Assembly (NCBI GenBank): GCA_039636785.1
Contig: CP144169.1
Coordinates: forward strand, 3,782,001 to 3,846,000
Direction: 5' to 3'
DNA length: 64,000 bases
Origin: Micrococcaceae bacterium Sec5.7
GTDB taxonomy: Bacteria; Actinomycetota; Actinomycetes; Actinomycetales; Micrococcaceae
Positions 17,773 to 26,381 of this stretch are shown piece by piece. The position numbers were made by a program, and so were the translations under genes. How positions within the stretch are numbered: the stretch's first letter is position 1; each line of letters opens with the position of its first letter. The notes beneath the pieces were generated by a model that did no database searches, was not told the origin of the DNA, and saw nothing but the letters and a program-made list of their open reading frames with translations.

Positions 17773-18572
17773 AACTGCTTGTCATCAACCCCAACATCAG
17801 CGACGACGTCACCGCGCTGATCGAATCGGAAGCACGGCGGTCCGCCGCACCCGGCACCGAACTGGTGGTCCGCACCGCCGGTCATGGCGTGGAATACATT
17901 GAAACCCGCTTCGAATCCCTCATCGCCGCCGGTGCCGTTGCGGAAATCATCGCGGAACTCCACGGCCACGTAGACGGCATCGTGGTGGCCGCGTTCGGTG
18001 ATCCCGGCATGCCTGCCCTCAAAGAACTCGCCGACGTCCCGGTCATCGGCATCACCGAGGCTGCACTGTGCGCCGCAGCCTTGCAGGGCCACCGATTCTC
18101 CATCATCGCCATCTCGGACCGGATCCGGCCCTGGTACCTGGACTGCGTGGACCGGTTCGGCCTCGGTGGCCGCCTGGCATCGATCCGTTCCATCAACGAA
18201 ACCCTCAACGGCATCGGCTCCGTGCAGCAGGATTTCAAAGAGACGCTGCTGGCGCTCAGCCGGCGGGCCGTCGCGGAGGACGGCGCCGACGTCGTGATCC
18301 TTGCCGGTGCGCCGCTCGCCGGGCTGGCCCGCGAACTCCGGGGCCAGATCCCGGTACCGGTAGTGGACGGCATCTCTGCCGGTATCCGCATGGCGGAGGC
18401 CGTTGTGGGGCTGCAGTCCGGCCCGCACCAGGCCGGTTCGTTCGCCGCACCGCCCGTCAAGAACCGCAAGGGCCTCTCCGAAAACCTCGACGCCGCCCTC
18501 ACCGCCGCGCAGGCGGCCGTGTTGGCAACCGCCCAGTCAGCACGCGGCCAGCGCGCCGCCACATCAAATTAG
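17769..18572 (+). CDS. Asp/Glu/hydantoin racemase-superfamily protein lacking both catalytic Cys
   Basis: A 267-residue protein of the hydantoin/allantoin racemase (HyuE/DCG1-like) group. It begins MKLLVINPN, as these enzymes do. Active hydantoin racemases use two cysteines. Here the first position reads AAFGDPG (A75 instead of Cys) and the second reads LAGAPLAGL (about 179-181, no Cys). A normal two-base racemisation is therefore unlikely. It may be a decarboxylase, isomerase or binding protein of the superfamily. It is translationally coupled to the GntR gene and lies 10 bases before the amidohydrolase. Confidence 0.75.
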   Translation: MKLLVINPNISDDVTALIESEARRSAAPGTELVVRTAGHGVEYIETRFESLIAAGAVAEIIAELHGHVDGIVVAAFGDPGMPALKELADVPVIGITEAALCAAALQGHRFSIIAISDRIRPWYLDCVDRFGLGGRLASIRSINETLNGIGSVQQDFKETLLALSRRAVAEDGADVVILAGAPLAGLARELRGQIPVPVVDGISAGIRMAEAVVGLQSGPHQAGSFAAPPVKNRKGLSENLDAALTAAQAAVLATAQSARGQRAATSN

Positions 18573-18582
18573 GAGGACGACG

Positions 18583-20034
18583 ATGTCCAAACCAGACCTT
18601 GTTATTGCCAACGGCACAGTGGTCAACAGTTTCGGCCGGCAGCACGCGCACATTGTGGTGCGGGACGGCAGGATCGAACAGCTGATCGATGCCACAGAGC
18701 CGGCTCCGGAAGCGGAACGCACCGTGGATGCTGCCGGCCTGCTGGTGATCCCTGGCGGAGTGGACGGGCACTGCCACGTGGCACAGGTGACCGGACGCTT
18801 CCGGACGCTGGACGACTACCGGACCACGTCCACCGCCGCCTTGTGGGGCGGCACCACCACGATTATCGACTTCGGCATTCCCCGGGATACCCGGGAAACA
18901 CCGCTGGCAGCGGTGCTCCACAAGAAAGAGCTGGCCCGGGACTCCCGCTGCGATGTGGCCCTGCACGGCTCCGTGGTCAGCTGGGACGAAACCGTTCCGT
19001 GGCAGCTGGAGCAGCTGGCAGCCGAGGGTGTGCGGTCCGTCAAGATGTACACCACCAACCGTGGCAGCACCATGGCTGACGGGGACACCATCCTGAAGGT
19101 CATGCGTGAAATGGTGCGCCTGGACGGATTGACGTACATCCACGCCGAGCACGATCCGATCATCGCGGACTGCACCCAGCAGCACGCCGACGACGGCCGG
19201 ATCGGCATCGAACACCTGCACCTGACCCGTCCGGAACTGGCCGAGGAAATCTCCGTCAGGGAAACACTCGCCATGGCCGAGTACACCAAGGCTCCCGTGT
19301 ACTTTGTGCACCAGTCGACGCCGGGCGCGGTGGATCTGGTGACCGACGCCCGCAGCCGCGGCCAGGAGGCCTACTCCGAGACGTGCCCGCACTACCTCAC
19401 CCTGGACGACACCGTCTACGGCTCGCAGTTCCCCGAGTGGTACGCCTGCTGCCCGCCGATGCGCAGCGCCGAAACCGTTGCCGCGCTGAAGGACCGGCTG
19501 GCTGCCGGAGCCATCCACACCATCGCCTCGGACCACTCCTGTTACGACCTTTCCCAAAAGCGCGAGCGCACGGATGACATCCGCGCCATGCCGCACGGGC
19601 TCCCGGGGGTGGAAACGCGGATGCCGGTCACGTTCACGGCCATGACGGAGCGTTCCGGCCCCGAAGGGGAGGACAGCGTTGAGGCTTTCGTTGAGGTCTT
19701 CTCCGCCGGACCGGCACGGATCAATGCCGTGCCCGGCAAGGGTGCAATCGTGGAGGGATTCGACGCCGATCTGGTCATTTTTGATCCGGCGGCACCACGG
19801 ACGGTCGACGGCGGAGCCCTCCACATGGGAACTGACTTCTCACCATTCGAGGGGAAGACGCTCACCGGCTGGCCCGCCGTCGTGATCTCCGCCGGACGTG
19901 TTGTGGTGGACGGCGACGGCTTCCATGACCCCGGTCCCGTTGGCCGCTTTGTGGCCCGCAAGGGCTTTGCCGAGCACCGCGACGCCCTCTCCTGGCCACA
20001 GGGATCCCTTCCCGCCGTCCACGCCGCACGTTAG
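18583..20034 (+). CDS. dihydropyrimidinase/hydantoinase/allantoinase-like amidohydrolase
   Basis: A cyclic-amidohydrolase of 483 residues with the binuclear metal set visible: H63 and H65 (DGHCHV), the probable carboxylated K154 (SVKMYTTN), H187 (IHAEH), H243 (FVHQS) and D317 (ASDHS). Such enzymes open cyclic ureides (dihydropyrimidines, hydantoins, allantoin). The start has a strong AGGAGG seven bases upstream. The exact ring substrate cannot be read from sequence. The neighbours suggest that the opened product is further processed by the two racemase-superfamily proteins. No carbamoylase gene is present in the operon. Confidence 0.88.
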   Translation: MSKPDLVIANGTVVNSFGRQHAHIVVRDGRIEQLIDATEPAPEAERTVDAAGLLVIPGGVDGHCHVAQVTGRFRTLDDYRTTSTAALWGGTTTIIDFGIPRDTRETPLAAVLHKKELARDSRCDVALHGSVVSWDETVPWQLEQLAAEGVRSVKMYTTNRGSTMADGDTILKVMREMVRLDGLTYIHAEHDPIIADCTQQHADDGRIGIEHLHLTRPELAEEISVRETLAMAEYTKAPVYFVHQSTPGAVDLVTDARSRGQEAYSETCPHYLTLDDTVYGSQFPEWYACCPPMRSAETVAALKDRLAAGAIHTIASDHSCYDLSQKRERTDDIRAMPHGLPGVETRMPVTFTAMTERSGPEGEDSVEAFVEVFSAGPARINAVPGKGAIVEGFDADLVIFDPAAPRTVDGGALHMGTDFSPFEGKTLTGWPAVVISAGRVVVDGDGFHDPGPVGRFVARKGFAEHRDALSWPQGSLPAVHAAR

Positions 20035-20043
20035 GAGCATCCC

Positions 20044-20781
20044 TTGCCAAGCGCAACACGCAAGACCCGGATCGGCATGATCGTGCCGTCCTCGAACACC
20101 TGCCTGGAGCCGCAAAGCTACCGGATTCTGGGCGAACGGGACGACGTCACCATCCATTTCACCCGGATTCCCGTCACCCGGATCGCCCTGGATAATTCCT
20201 CAGACAAGCAGTTTGATCATGCGGTCATGCGCGACGCAGCGAAGCTGCTGGCCACATCCGACGTCGACGTCATTGCCTGGAACGGCACCTCGGGATCGTG
20301 GCTCGGAGCCCAGCATGACCGCGCCCTGGTGCAGGAAATCACTGACGCCACCGGGATCCCGGCCACCACGTCCACGCTCGCCTATCTGGAGGCGTTCAGG
20401 TCCTTCGGCACCGAGCGGATCGGCCTGTTCACCCCGTACACCGCGGACGTGAACCACGCCATCATGGAGTCCTACGAACGCGACGGCATCAAGACCATCG
20501 ATCACCGCTGCCTGGGACTCAGCGACAACGAGTCCTTCGGCCGGGTCACGGACGATGAAATGCGGCCGGGATCGCTGGAACTGGCAGCACTGAAGCCGGA
20601 CGCGCTGATCTACCTCTGCACCAACCTGTACGGTGCCAACATTGCGGCGGAGATCGAGGACGGCACCGGCGTGCCCGTGCTCGATTCCGTGGCTGTCACC
20701 CTGTGGCACTGCCTGAAACTTGCCGGGTCCCCCTTGCTCGCACCAAGGTGGGGCAGGCTGCTGGCCACGCCATCCGCATGA
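20044..20781 (+). CDS. maleate isomerase / arylmalonate decarboxylase-like enzyme
   Basis: A 245-residue Asp/Glu-racemase-superfamily enzyme starting at TTG with AGGAG in front (20034-20038). The family frame is clear: SSNT (N18), the first catalytic loop at 79-83, Y132 and the second catalytic loop at 192. Maleate isomerases have Cys in the first loop; here it reads WNGTSGS, with G81-T82-S83. The second Cys is kept (C192 in LCTNL). A Gly-Thr-Ser first loop with a single Cys in the second loop is the arrangement known for arylmalonate decarboxylase, so decarboxylation of a malonate-type acid is a serious alternative to isomerisation. It is the last gene of the operon. Confidence 0.75.
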   Translation: MPSATRKTRIGMIVPSSNTCLEPQSYRILGERDDVTIHFTRIPVTRIALDNSSDKQFDHAVMRDAAKLLATSDVDVIAWNGTSGSWLGAQHDRALVQEITDATGIPATTSTLAYLEAFRSFGTERIGLFTPYTADVNHAIMESYERDGIKTIDHRCLGLSDNESFGRVTDDEMRPGSLELAALKPDALIYLCTNLYGANIAAEIEDGTGVPVLDSVAVTLWHCLKLAGSPLLAPRWGRLLATPSA

Positions 20782-20810
20782 CGGCGGCCAGCAGCCCAGG
20801 CAGGAAATAA

Positions 20811-20847
20811 CGACGGCGGCCCGTTCACTGGGAGCGGGCCCCCGTCG
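20811..20847. terminator. hairpin between convergent genes
   Basis: CGACGGCGGCCCG and CGGGCCCCCGTCG can pair (with a small mismatch) across an 11-base loop. It lies between the end of the plus-strand operon at 20781 and the convergent dehydrogenase gene ending at 20850. A bidirectional terminator is likely, though there is no clear T-run. Confidence 0.5.
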
Positions 20848-20849
20848 CC

Positions 20850-21911
20850 TCATGCCGAGGCGGGCCTTTCCGGCAGTCCGGACATCTGCGGCCGGCACTG
20901 CGGACGGACCACAGCCTTCAGGGCTCCCGGCGCCGAGCCTGCCGTGAGTGCAGCTCCGACGTCGTCGAGGCCGTGCACCGAGGTGACCAGTCCGTCCAGG
21001 TCAACGGCTCCGGACGCGGCGAGGGCAATGGCTGTGGGCCAGGTGTTGGCGTATCGGAACGTCCCCGTGATGACCAGTTCGCGCCCTTGAATGAGCGGTA
21101 CCGGCACTGCCACGGTGTCCGATCCCATCCCCACCAGCACACACCGTCCGCGGGGCGCCAGCCTGGCCAACCCGGCAAGGACCGCGCGTTCGGCCCCGGT
21201 GGCGTCAATGAACACATCAAACTCCGGCGTGACTTCGGGAGCATCAGCGGCGGTGAAGGTGCGCGCGGCACCGAATCTGCCGGCAACCGCGAGCCGTTCG
21301 GCCCGGACATCCGTCAGCGTCACTTCCGCCCCTGCCAGCTGAGCAACCTTCGCCGCCAACAGGCCGATGGGCCCGGCGCCGGCCACCAGCACCTTGTCCC
21401 CCAGCGCAATCCCGGCCGCCTTGCGTGCCGCGATGGCGACACTGAGCGGCTCAAGCAGCGCCGCGGCGTCGTCGGACACTGAATCCGGAACCGGGTGGCA
21501 GAATGCCGCCGGATGCACCGCATACTCGGCAAAAACTCCGTCCACGGGCGGGGTGGCAAAGAACCTCACGTTCGGGTCCAGGTTGTAGCAGCCGGCCAGG
21601 GTCTGCGGGGACAGCGGATCCGGGATACCCGGCTCCAGCGAAACACGCTGGCCCACCGTGCGTCCAGTCACCCCGGGCCCGACGGCGGCAATCTCACCGG
21701 AGGGCTCGTGCCCCAGCACCAGTGGCTGGTCCACAACGTAGGGCCCGATCCGGCCCTCGTTGTAGTAGTGCGTGTCCGAGCCGCAGACACCCACCGATTT
21801 GATCCGGACCAGAACCTCGCCCGGCCCTGGCTGCGGTACGGGACGGTCCTCGACGCTGAGACGGCCGGGGCCCTCTCCGGCCAGCGGGTGCAGTACAGAA
21901 ACCCTCATCAT
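20850..21911 (-). CDS. zinc-type polyol (sorbitol/iditol-like) dehydrogenase
   Basis: Medium-chain dehydrogenase of 353 residues. Catalytic zinc ligands are in GVCGSDTHYY and the GHEPSGEI segment, and the NAD-binding GAGPIG motif is near 174. The usual structural-zinc cluster of four cysteines is lost: between LEPGIP and YNLDPN there is only one Cys. This resembles sorbitol-type dehydrogenases that bind one zinc. The long upstream open frame is not used, since the ATG at 21909-21911 overlaps the permease stop as ATGA. It is the last gene of the ABC operon and probably oxidises the imported polyol. Confidence 0.87.
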   Translation of the reverse strand: MMRVSVLHPLAGEGPGRLSVEDRPVPQPGPGEVLVRIKSVGVCGSDTHYYNEGRIGPYVVDQPLVLGHEPSGEIAAVGPGVTGRTVGQRVSLEPGIPDPLSPQTLAGCYNLDPNVRFFATPPVDGVFAEYAVHPAAFCHPVPDSVSDDAAALLEPLSVAIAARKAAGIALGDKVLVAGAGPIGLLAAKVAQLAGAEVTLTDVRAERLAVAGRFGAARTFTAADAPEVTPEFDVFIDATGAERAVLAGLARLAPRGRCVLVGMGSDTVAVPVPLIQGRELVITGTFRYANTWPTAIALAASGAVDLDGLVTSVHGLDDVGAALTAGSAPGALKAVVRPQCRPQMSGLPERPASA

Positions 21912-22792
21912 TTCACTGCACCCATGGAGAGCCCGCGGACCAGCTGCTTCTGTGCCATCCAGCCGGCGATGACCACCGGCAACGAGGCCAGGACAGAGGC
22001 TGCGGACAGCTTGGCCAGGAACAGTCCTTCGCTGGTCATCTGCGAGACCAGGAACACCGGGGTGGTGGCGGCCTTTCCCGCTGTCAGGTTGAGTGCGAAG
22101 AAGAACTCGTTCCAGGCAAAGATCACGCAGATCAGTGCCGTGGCCGCCATGCCGGGCGCCACCATGGGCATCAGCACAATGCGGAGGGTCTTCAGCAGAC
22201 CGGCGCCGTCCATCGAGGCGGCTTCCAGCACTTCCGAGGGCACTTCCTGGAAGAAGGAGCGCATCATCCACACGGCGATGGGCAGGTTCATGGCCGTGTA
22301 CAGCACCACCAGGGTCCAGATGTTGTCCAGCACCTTGAGTTGGCCGGCAATGACGTAGATGGGCATGATCACGGCCACCACGGGAAGCATCTTGGTGGAG
22401 ATGAAGAAGAACAGCACGTCCTGGGTCTTTTTCACCGGGCGGATGCTCAATGCGTAGGACGCGGGGACGGCCAGGATGATCACCAGCAGGGTGGAGACGC
22501 CGGTGGCAATCAGGGAGTTGCCGAAGTAGCTGCCGGCGCCGGAATCCAGCACATGCTGGAACTGGTCCAGGGTGGGCTCAAAAAAGAACCTGGGCGGGCT
22601 GGAGGCGGCGTCGGACTCCTGCTTGAAGGCCGTCATGACCAGCCACAGCACAGGGGCGAAAAAGAGGAAGGCGATGATCCAGGTCAGCGAGGTCAGCAGC
22701 GAACTGTTGATCCGGCGTCGTTGTTCCCTGCCCTTGATGGCACCCTGGGTGGGCGCGGCTGATGTGGGGCGGGGTGTGAGCATTGTAGCCAC
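21908..22792 (-). CDS. sugar/polyol ABC transporter permease (MalG type)
   Basis: A 294-residue inner-membrane permease of the carbohydrate uptake CUT1 family with about six helices. The EAA loop that docks the ATPase reads EAASMDGAGLLKTLRIVLMP (about 198-217). The N-terminal 30 residues are polar. It works with the MalF-type permease three bases upstream. No ATPase gene is in the operon, so a shared ATPase encoded elsewhere is expected, as is common in actinobacteria. Confidence 0.9.
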   Translation of the reverse strand: MATMLTPRPTSAAPTQGAIKGREQRRRINSSLLTSLTWIIAFLFFAPVLWLVMTAFKQESDAASSPPRFFFEPTLDQFQHVLDSGAGSYFGNSLIATGVSTLLVIILAVPASYALSIRPVKKTQDVLFFFISTKMLPVVAVIMPIYVIAGQLKVLDNIWTLVVLYTAMNLPIAVWMMRSFFQEVPSEVLEAASMDGAGLLKTLRIVLMPMVAPGMAATALICVIFAWNEFFFALNLTAGKAATTPVFLVSQMTSEGLFLAKLSAASVLASLPVVIAGWMAQKQLVRGLSMGAVK

Positions 22793-22795
22793 GGC

Positions 22796-23770
22796 CTAAT
22801 CCTTTGTATCGAAGCTGCGGAAGATGAGGCGCAGGGCGAAGCTGGCAATGAAGATGGTGGCGATGACAACCACCACGCCCATCGCTGCTGCCTGGCCGAT
22901 GTCGAAGCCCAGGAAGGCCCGCTGGTAGATGTAGAACGGCAGGTTGGCGCTGGCAGTCCCGGGGCCGCCGGCCGTCATCAGGTAGATCTGGTCGAAGGTG
23001 TTCACCACGTAGATGGCACCGAGGAGCACGCCGAGTTCGATGTACCGGCGCAGCTGCGGGAGCGTGACGAAGACGAAGGTCTTGCCCCAGCCGGCACCGT
23101 CGATCTGGGCGGCCTCGAGGACATCCTTGGGCTGGGCCTGCAGCCCGGCGAGGACCAGCAGCATCATAAAGGGGGTCCACTGCCAGACAAGGGCCATCAG
23201 GATGGAGACCACGGGGTATTGCGAGGTCCAGTCCACGGGCCCGATTCCCACCAGGCCGATGGCCCAGTTCACCAGCCCGAAGCTCGGGTTGAGCATGGAC
23301 ACGGACCACAGGGTGGCACCGGCCACGGGCATGATCAGGAACGGCGTGATGAGCATGGTCCGCACCACGCCGCGGCCCTTGAAGCTGCGGTCCAGCAGAA
23401 TGGCGAAGAAGGTGCCGAGAACCATGGCGGCGAAAACGCAGCCCAGCGTGATGACCACGCTGTTCAGCGCAGCACCGCGGAAGGTGGAGTCCAGGAAGAT
23501 GTCCGCGTAGTTCCGCAGGCCCACGAAAATGTCGCCGTCGGTGCGGAGCAGGTTCCAGGACCGCAGCGAGTACCAGAGGGTCACCACAAACGGCAGCTGC
23601 GTGACCAGGACGGTGAAGATCAGTGCCGGCAGGAGCGGAGCCCGTCGACGCCAGCCTTCGGCCGCGGACCGCCCGCTGTTGCCCCTGCCGCTCCTGCCCT
23701 CGTCCCTGAGCAGCTGCTGCTTCAGTTCGTGCTGCTTGAGGTTGTGTTTGCCAACCAGTGTTGCCGTCAT
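22796..23770 (-). CDS. sugar/polyol ABC transporter permease (MalF type)
   Basis: A 324-residue permease of the CUT1 family. The N-terminal 45 residues are polar, followed by six helices. The EAA loop is EAAQIDGAGWGKTFVFVTLP (about 220-239). Its ATG overlaps the binding-protein stop as TAATG, so the two are translationally coupled. Forms the transmembrane pair with the MalG-type permease. Confidence 0.9.
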   Translation of the reverse strand: MTATLVGKHNLKQHELKQQLLRDEGRSGRGNSGRSAAEGWRRRAPLLPALIFTVLVTQLPFVVTLWYSLRSWNLLRTDGDIFVGLRNYADIFLDSTFRGAALNSVVITLGCVFAAMVLGTFFAILLDRSFKGRGVVRTMLITPFLIMPVAGATLWSVSMLNPSFGLVNWAIGLVGIGPVDWTSQYPVVSILMALVWQWTPFMMLLVLAGLQAQPKDVLEAAQIDGAGWGKTFVFVTLPQLRRYIELGVLLGAIYVVNTFDQIYLMTAGGPGTASANLPFYIYQRAFLGFDIGQAAAMGVVVVIATIFIASFALRLIFRSFDTKD

Positions 23771-25185
23771 TACTTGCCGCCTTCCTTGGACGCGCCGGAT
23801 TTGTAGGACTCAGCCACGGTTTCCGCGTATTGCTGTGATTGCTCCAATGCCTGCTTGACCGTCTTCTGCCCTGCGATGGCGGCGGAGATCTGCTGCGCCA
23901 CGCGCGTGCCGAGGTCCTGGAATTCCGGGATACCCACAAACTGCAGGCCCGGGTACGGAACGGCCTGGGTCATGCTGGATTTCTGCGAGGCTCCGTTCAT
24001 GGCCGCGAGGGTGGGGCCGGCGTACGCCTGCGCCACCTTGGCGTAGTCGGGGTTCTCGTAGGTTGACTTGCGGCTGCCCGGGGGGACGCGCTCCCAGCCC
24101 ACCTTGTTGCCCACCAGTTTGATGTAGTCCTTGTCGGTCATCCAGGAGACGAAGTCCCAGGCCGCGTCCTTGTGCTTGCTGGTCTCGGGGATGGCGAGGG
24201 ACCAGCTGTACAGCCAGCCGGCGGATTCGGTGTTCTTCACCGGTGCCGGGGCGTAGGCGGTTTTGCCCACCACGGTGGAGGATTTGGGGTCCTCGATGCT
24301 GGAGACCATGGCCGTGGCGTCGTACCACATGGCGGCCTTGCCCTGGCTGTAGCGGGTGATGCAGTCGCCGTAGCCGCTGGTGGCTGCGCCCGGCTGGCCG
24401 CTGGTGCGGACCAGGTCAACGTAGTCGGTGACGGCGGCTTCCACCTCGGGGGAATCCAGCCTGGCGTTCCAGTCCTGATCGAACCACCGGCCGCCGTACG
24501 TGTTGATGGCCGTGCCCAGCGGCGCCATCACTTCGCCCCAGCCGGCGAGCCCGCGCAGGCAGACGCCGGCGAAGTCCCTCCGGGGATCATTGAGCTTTTC
24601 GGCGAAACCCTTGACGTCAGCCCAGGTGGGGTTGGCTGGCATGGTCAGCCCGGCCGCCTCGAAGAGATCCTTGCGGTAGGCCAGGAAGGAGGATTCGCCG
24701 TAGAAGGGCACCGAGTAGAGGTCCCCATCGTAGCTGAGCGCGTCCTTGATGGTGGGGATGAAGTCGTCCGGATCGTAGCCGGCCGTCTTGTCCGCGTAGG
24801 GCTGCAGATCCGTGATCCAGCCGTTCTTGGCCCACATCTGCGTCTCATAGTTGGAGATCATCACGGCGTCGAACTCGCCGCCGCCGGTGGCCACCGAGGC
24901 CGTGATCTTGGCCCTGGCTTCGTTCTCCGGCAGAGACACAAACCTCACGTTGATGCCGGGGTGCTTCGCCTTGAAATCATCCTGAAGCGCAATGGCATCC
25001 TTCATCTGCGGGTTGGCAACGATGGCGACCACAATGTCCGTGGGGCCGGAGGCCTCGCCGCCGCCCGCCGTCGAACATCCTGTCAGCAGCATGGCCGTCG
25101 CAGCGGCTCCTGCCACCAGGCTTTTCAGCCGTCCGGTGCCGGGACGGCGCGTGCGCCGCCGGCTGCGGTTAGGGGGAAACTTCAT
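23770..25185 (-). CDS. extracellular solute-binding lipoprotein (sugar/polyol)
   Basis: A 471-residue binding protein of the CUT1 type. The basic N-terminus, hydrophobic segment (about 22-37) and lipobox LLTGC predict a membrane-anchored lipoprotein with the lipidated Cys at about 41. It captures the substrate for the two permeases downstream. Presence of sorbitol- and mannitol-type dehydrogenases and a SorC regulator suggests a sugar alcohol. It is the first gene of the operon, preceded by several GCTCATTTG-type sites. Confidence 0.9.
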   Translation of the reverse strand: MKFPPNRSRRRTRRPGTGRLKSLVAGAAATAMLLTGCSTAGGGEASGPTDIVVAIVANPQMKDAIALQDDFKAKHPGINVRFVSLPENEARAKITASVATGGGEFDAVMISNYETQMWAKNGWITDLQPYADKTAGYDPDDFIPTIKDALSYDGDLYSVPFYGESSFLAYRKDLFEAAGLTMPANPTWADVKGFAEKLNDPRRDFAGVCLRGLAGWGEVMAPLGTAINTYGGRWFDQDWNARLDSPEVEAAVTDYVDLVRTSGQPGAATSGYGDCITRYSQGKAAMWYDATAMVSSIEDPKSSTVVGKTAYAPAPVKNTESAGWLYSWSLAIPETSKHKDAAWDFVSWMTDKDYIKLVGNKVGWERVPPGSRKSTYENPDYAKVAQAYAGPTLAAMNGASQKSSMTQAVPYPGLQFVGIPEFQDLGTRVAQQISAAIAGQKTVKQALEQSQQYAETVAESYKSGASKEGGK

Positions 25186-25205
25186 TGGCTACCCTCAATC
25201 TTTCT

Positions 25206-25289
25206 GCTCATTTGAGATCCAAGTCGTGCTCATTTGTAATGTGACTCTAGTCATATATACTCAATTGAGCAAGACTTGGCGCTCATTCG
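25206..25289. promoter_or_regulatory. operator cluster between ABC operon and sorC-type gene
   Basis: Sites seen are GCTCATTTGAG (25206-25216), GCTCATTTG (25228-25236), the palindrome CTCAATTGAG (25260-25269) and GCTCATTCG (25281-25289). They lie between the binding-protein gene and the divergent regulator. The same motif recurs upstream of the mannitol-type dehydrogenase (28922-28951). Likely targets of the SorC-family regulator. Confidence 0.65.
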
Positions 25290-25309
25290 TTACGCACAAA
25301 GGTGAAACT

Positions 25310-26260
25310 GTGTCTGAGACATCGCACGAGGAACTCCTGGCCCTGATCGGCAAGGAGTACTACCTGGACAACCGGTCAAAGGTTGAAATCGCCACGTCCT
25401 ACGGCATCTCGCGGTTCCAGGTGGCGCGCTATCTGGACGAAGCGCGGGCCGCGGGAATTGTGAGGATCGAGGTGCATTTCCCCGACTCCCCCGTGCCCGC
25501 GGATGCATCCCAGCTGGCAGCATCGCTCGGTGTGCGGCGGGTTGTGGTGGTCCGCAGCCTGGCCGACGTCGTCCAGCAGCGCGATGAACTGGGACGTGCC
25601 GCGGCCAAGGAGCTGATGGCCGCCACGCGTGCCGGCATGACGGTGGGGATTTCCTGGTCCCGGACCCTCGACGTAGCGGCGCACTACGTGACTGAACTTC
25701 CCCCGTGCGAGGTGGTCCAGCTTGCCGGGGCGCTCCCCGTGGCCGGGAACGGGAACCCGCTAGAGCTGATCCAGCGCCTGGGCCGGGTGGCGGGCGGCAG
25801 GACCTGGCCCATGTGGGCGCCGCTGGTGGTTGACAGCGCCGCAACGGCCAACGGGCTGCGCAGGCAGCCCGAAATCTCGGACGCCCTGAACAAGGCGGAC
25901 TCGCTGGACCTGGCGGTGATCGCCATCGGAGGGTGGGCGCCGGAGATTTCCACCGTCTGGGAACGCGTGGACAACCCGGTGCGGAAAGCTGCGCTGGCGG
26001 CAGGCGCCGTGGCCGAGTGCTCGGGCCGCCTGATCGACGCGAACGGCTCGGCGGTGACCACGGAACTGGACGCCCGCATCATCGCCGTCACGCTCGCGCA
26101 GCTGCAGGGCACCCCCCAGGTCATTGCCGTGGCGCAGGGAGCCGGGCGGGCGGACGCCGTCCGCGCTTCTGCCGCCGCCGGGTTCATCAGCACCCTGATC
26201 CTTGACGAGGAACTTGCCGGCGCCCTTGCCGGCGAGCTGTCGGCCGAGGCCCCCGCGTGA
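25310..26260 (+). CDS. SorC/DeoR-type sugar-binding transcriptional regulator
   Basis: A 316-residue regulator. The N-terminal HTH (about 20-50, KVEIATSYGISRFQVARYL) is followed by a sugar-phosphate-binding SorC domain (about 60-310, with GISWSRTLD and an AIGGW segment). The GTG start at 25310 follows AAAGGTG; the frame upstream of it overlaps the divergent operon and is not used. SorC proteins bind phosphorylated sugars or polyols and control the adjacent uptake genes. It probably reads the GCTCATTTG-type sites. Confidence 0.88.
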   Translation: MSETSHEELLALIGKEYYLDNRSKVEIATSYGISRFQVARYLDEARAAGIVRIEVHFPDSPVPADASQLAASLGVRRVVVVRSLADVVQQRDELGRAAAKELMAATRAGMTVGISWSRTLDVAAHYVTELPPCEVVQLAGALPVAGNGNPLELIQRLGRVAGGRTWPMWAPLVVDSAATANGLRRQPEISDALNKADSLDLAVIAIGGWAPEISTVWERVDNPVRKAALAAGAVAECSGRLIDANGSAVTTELDARIIAVTLAQLQGTPQVIAVAQGAGRADAVRASAAAGFISTLILDEELAGALAGELSAEAPA

Positions 26261-26381
26261 CTTCAGAAACACAGAGGGCAGCGTTTGAGGTGTGTCAACG
26301 ATGTGAGACAGTCGGGTAGTTCGTTGCGGAACAGGCTGCTGCGGCTGAGGCGACGTCTGGGGAGCCGCGAGCGGTCAGCTC

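Noticed and set aside
26261..26381. Insertion-sequence remnant (GTGTCAACGATGTGAGACAG-like sequence)
   Set aside because: It recalls ends of IS481/IS3-type elements, but no second end, target duplication or transposase fragment was seen.
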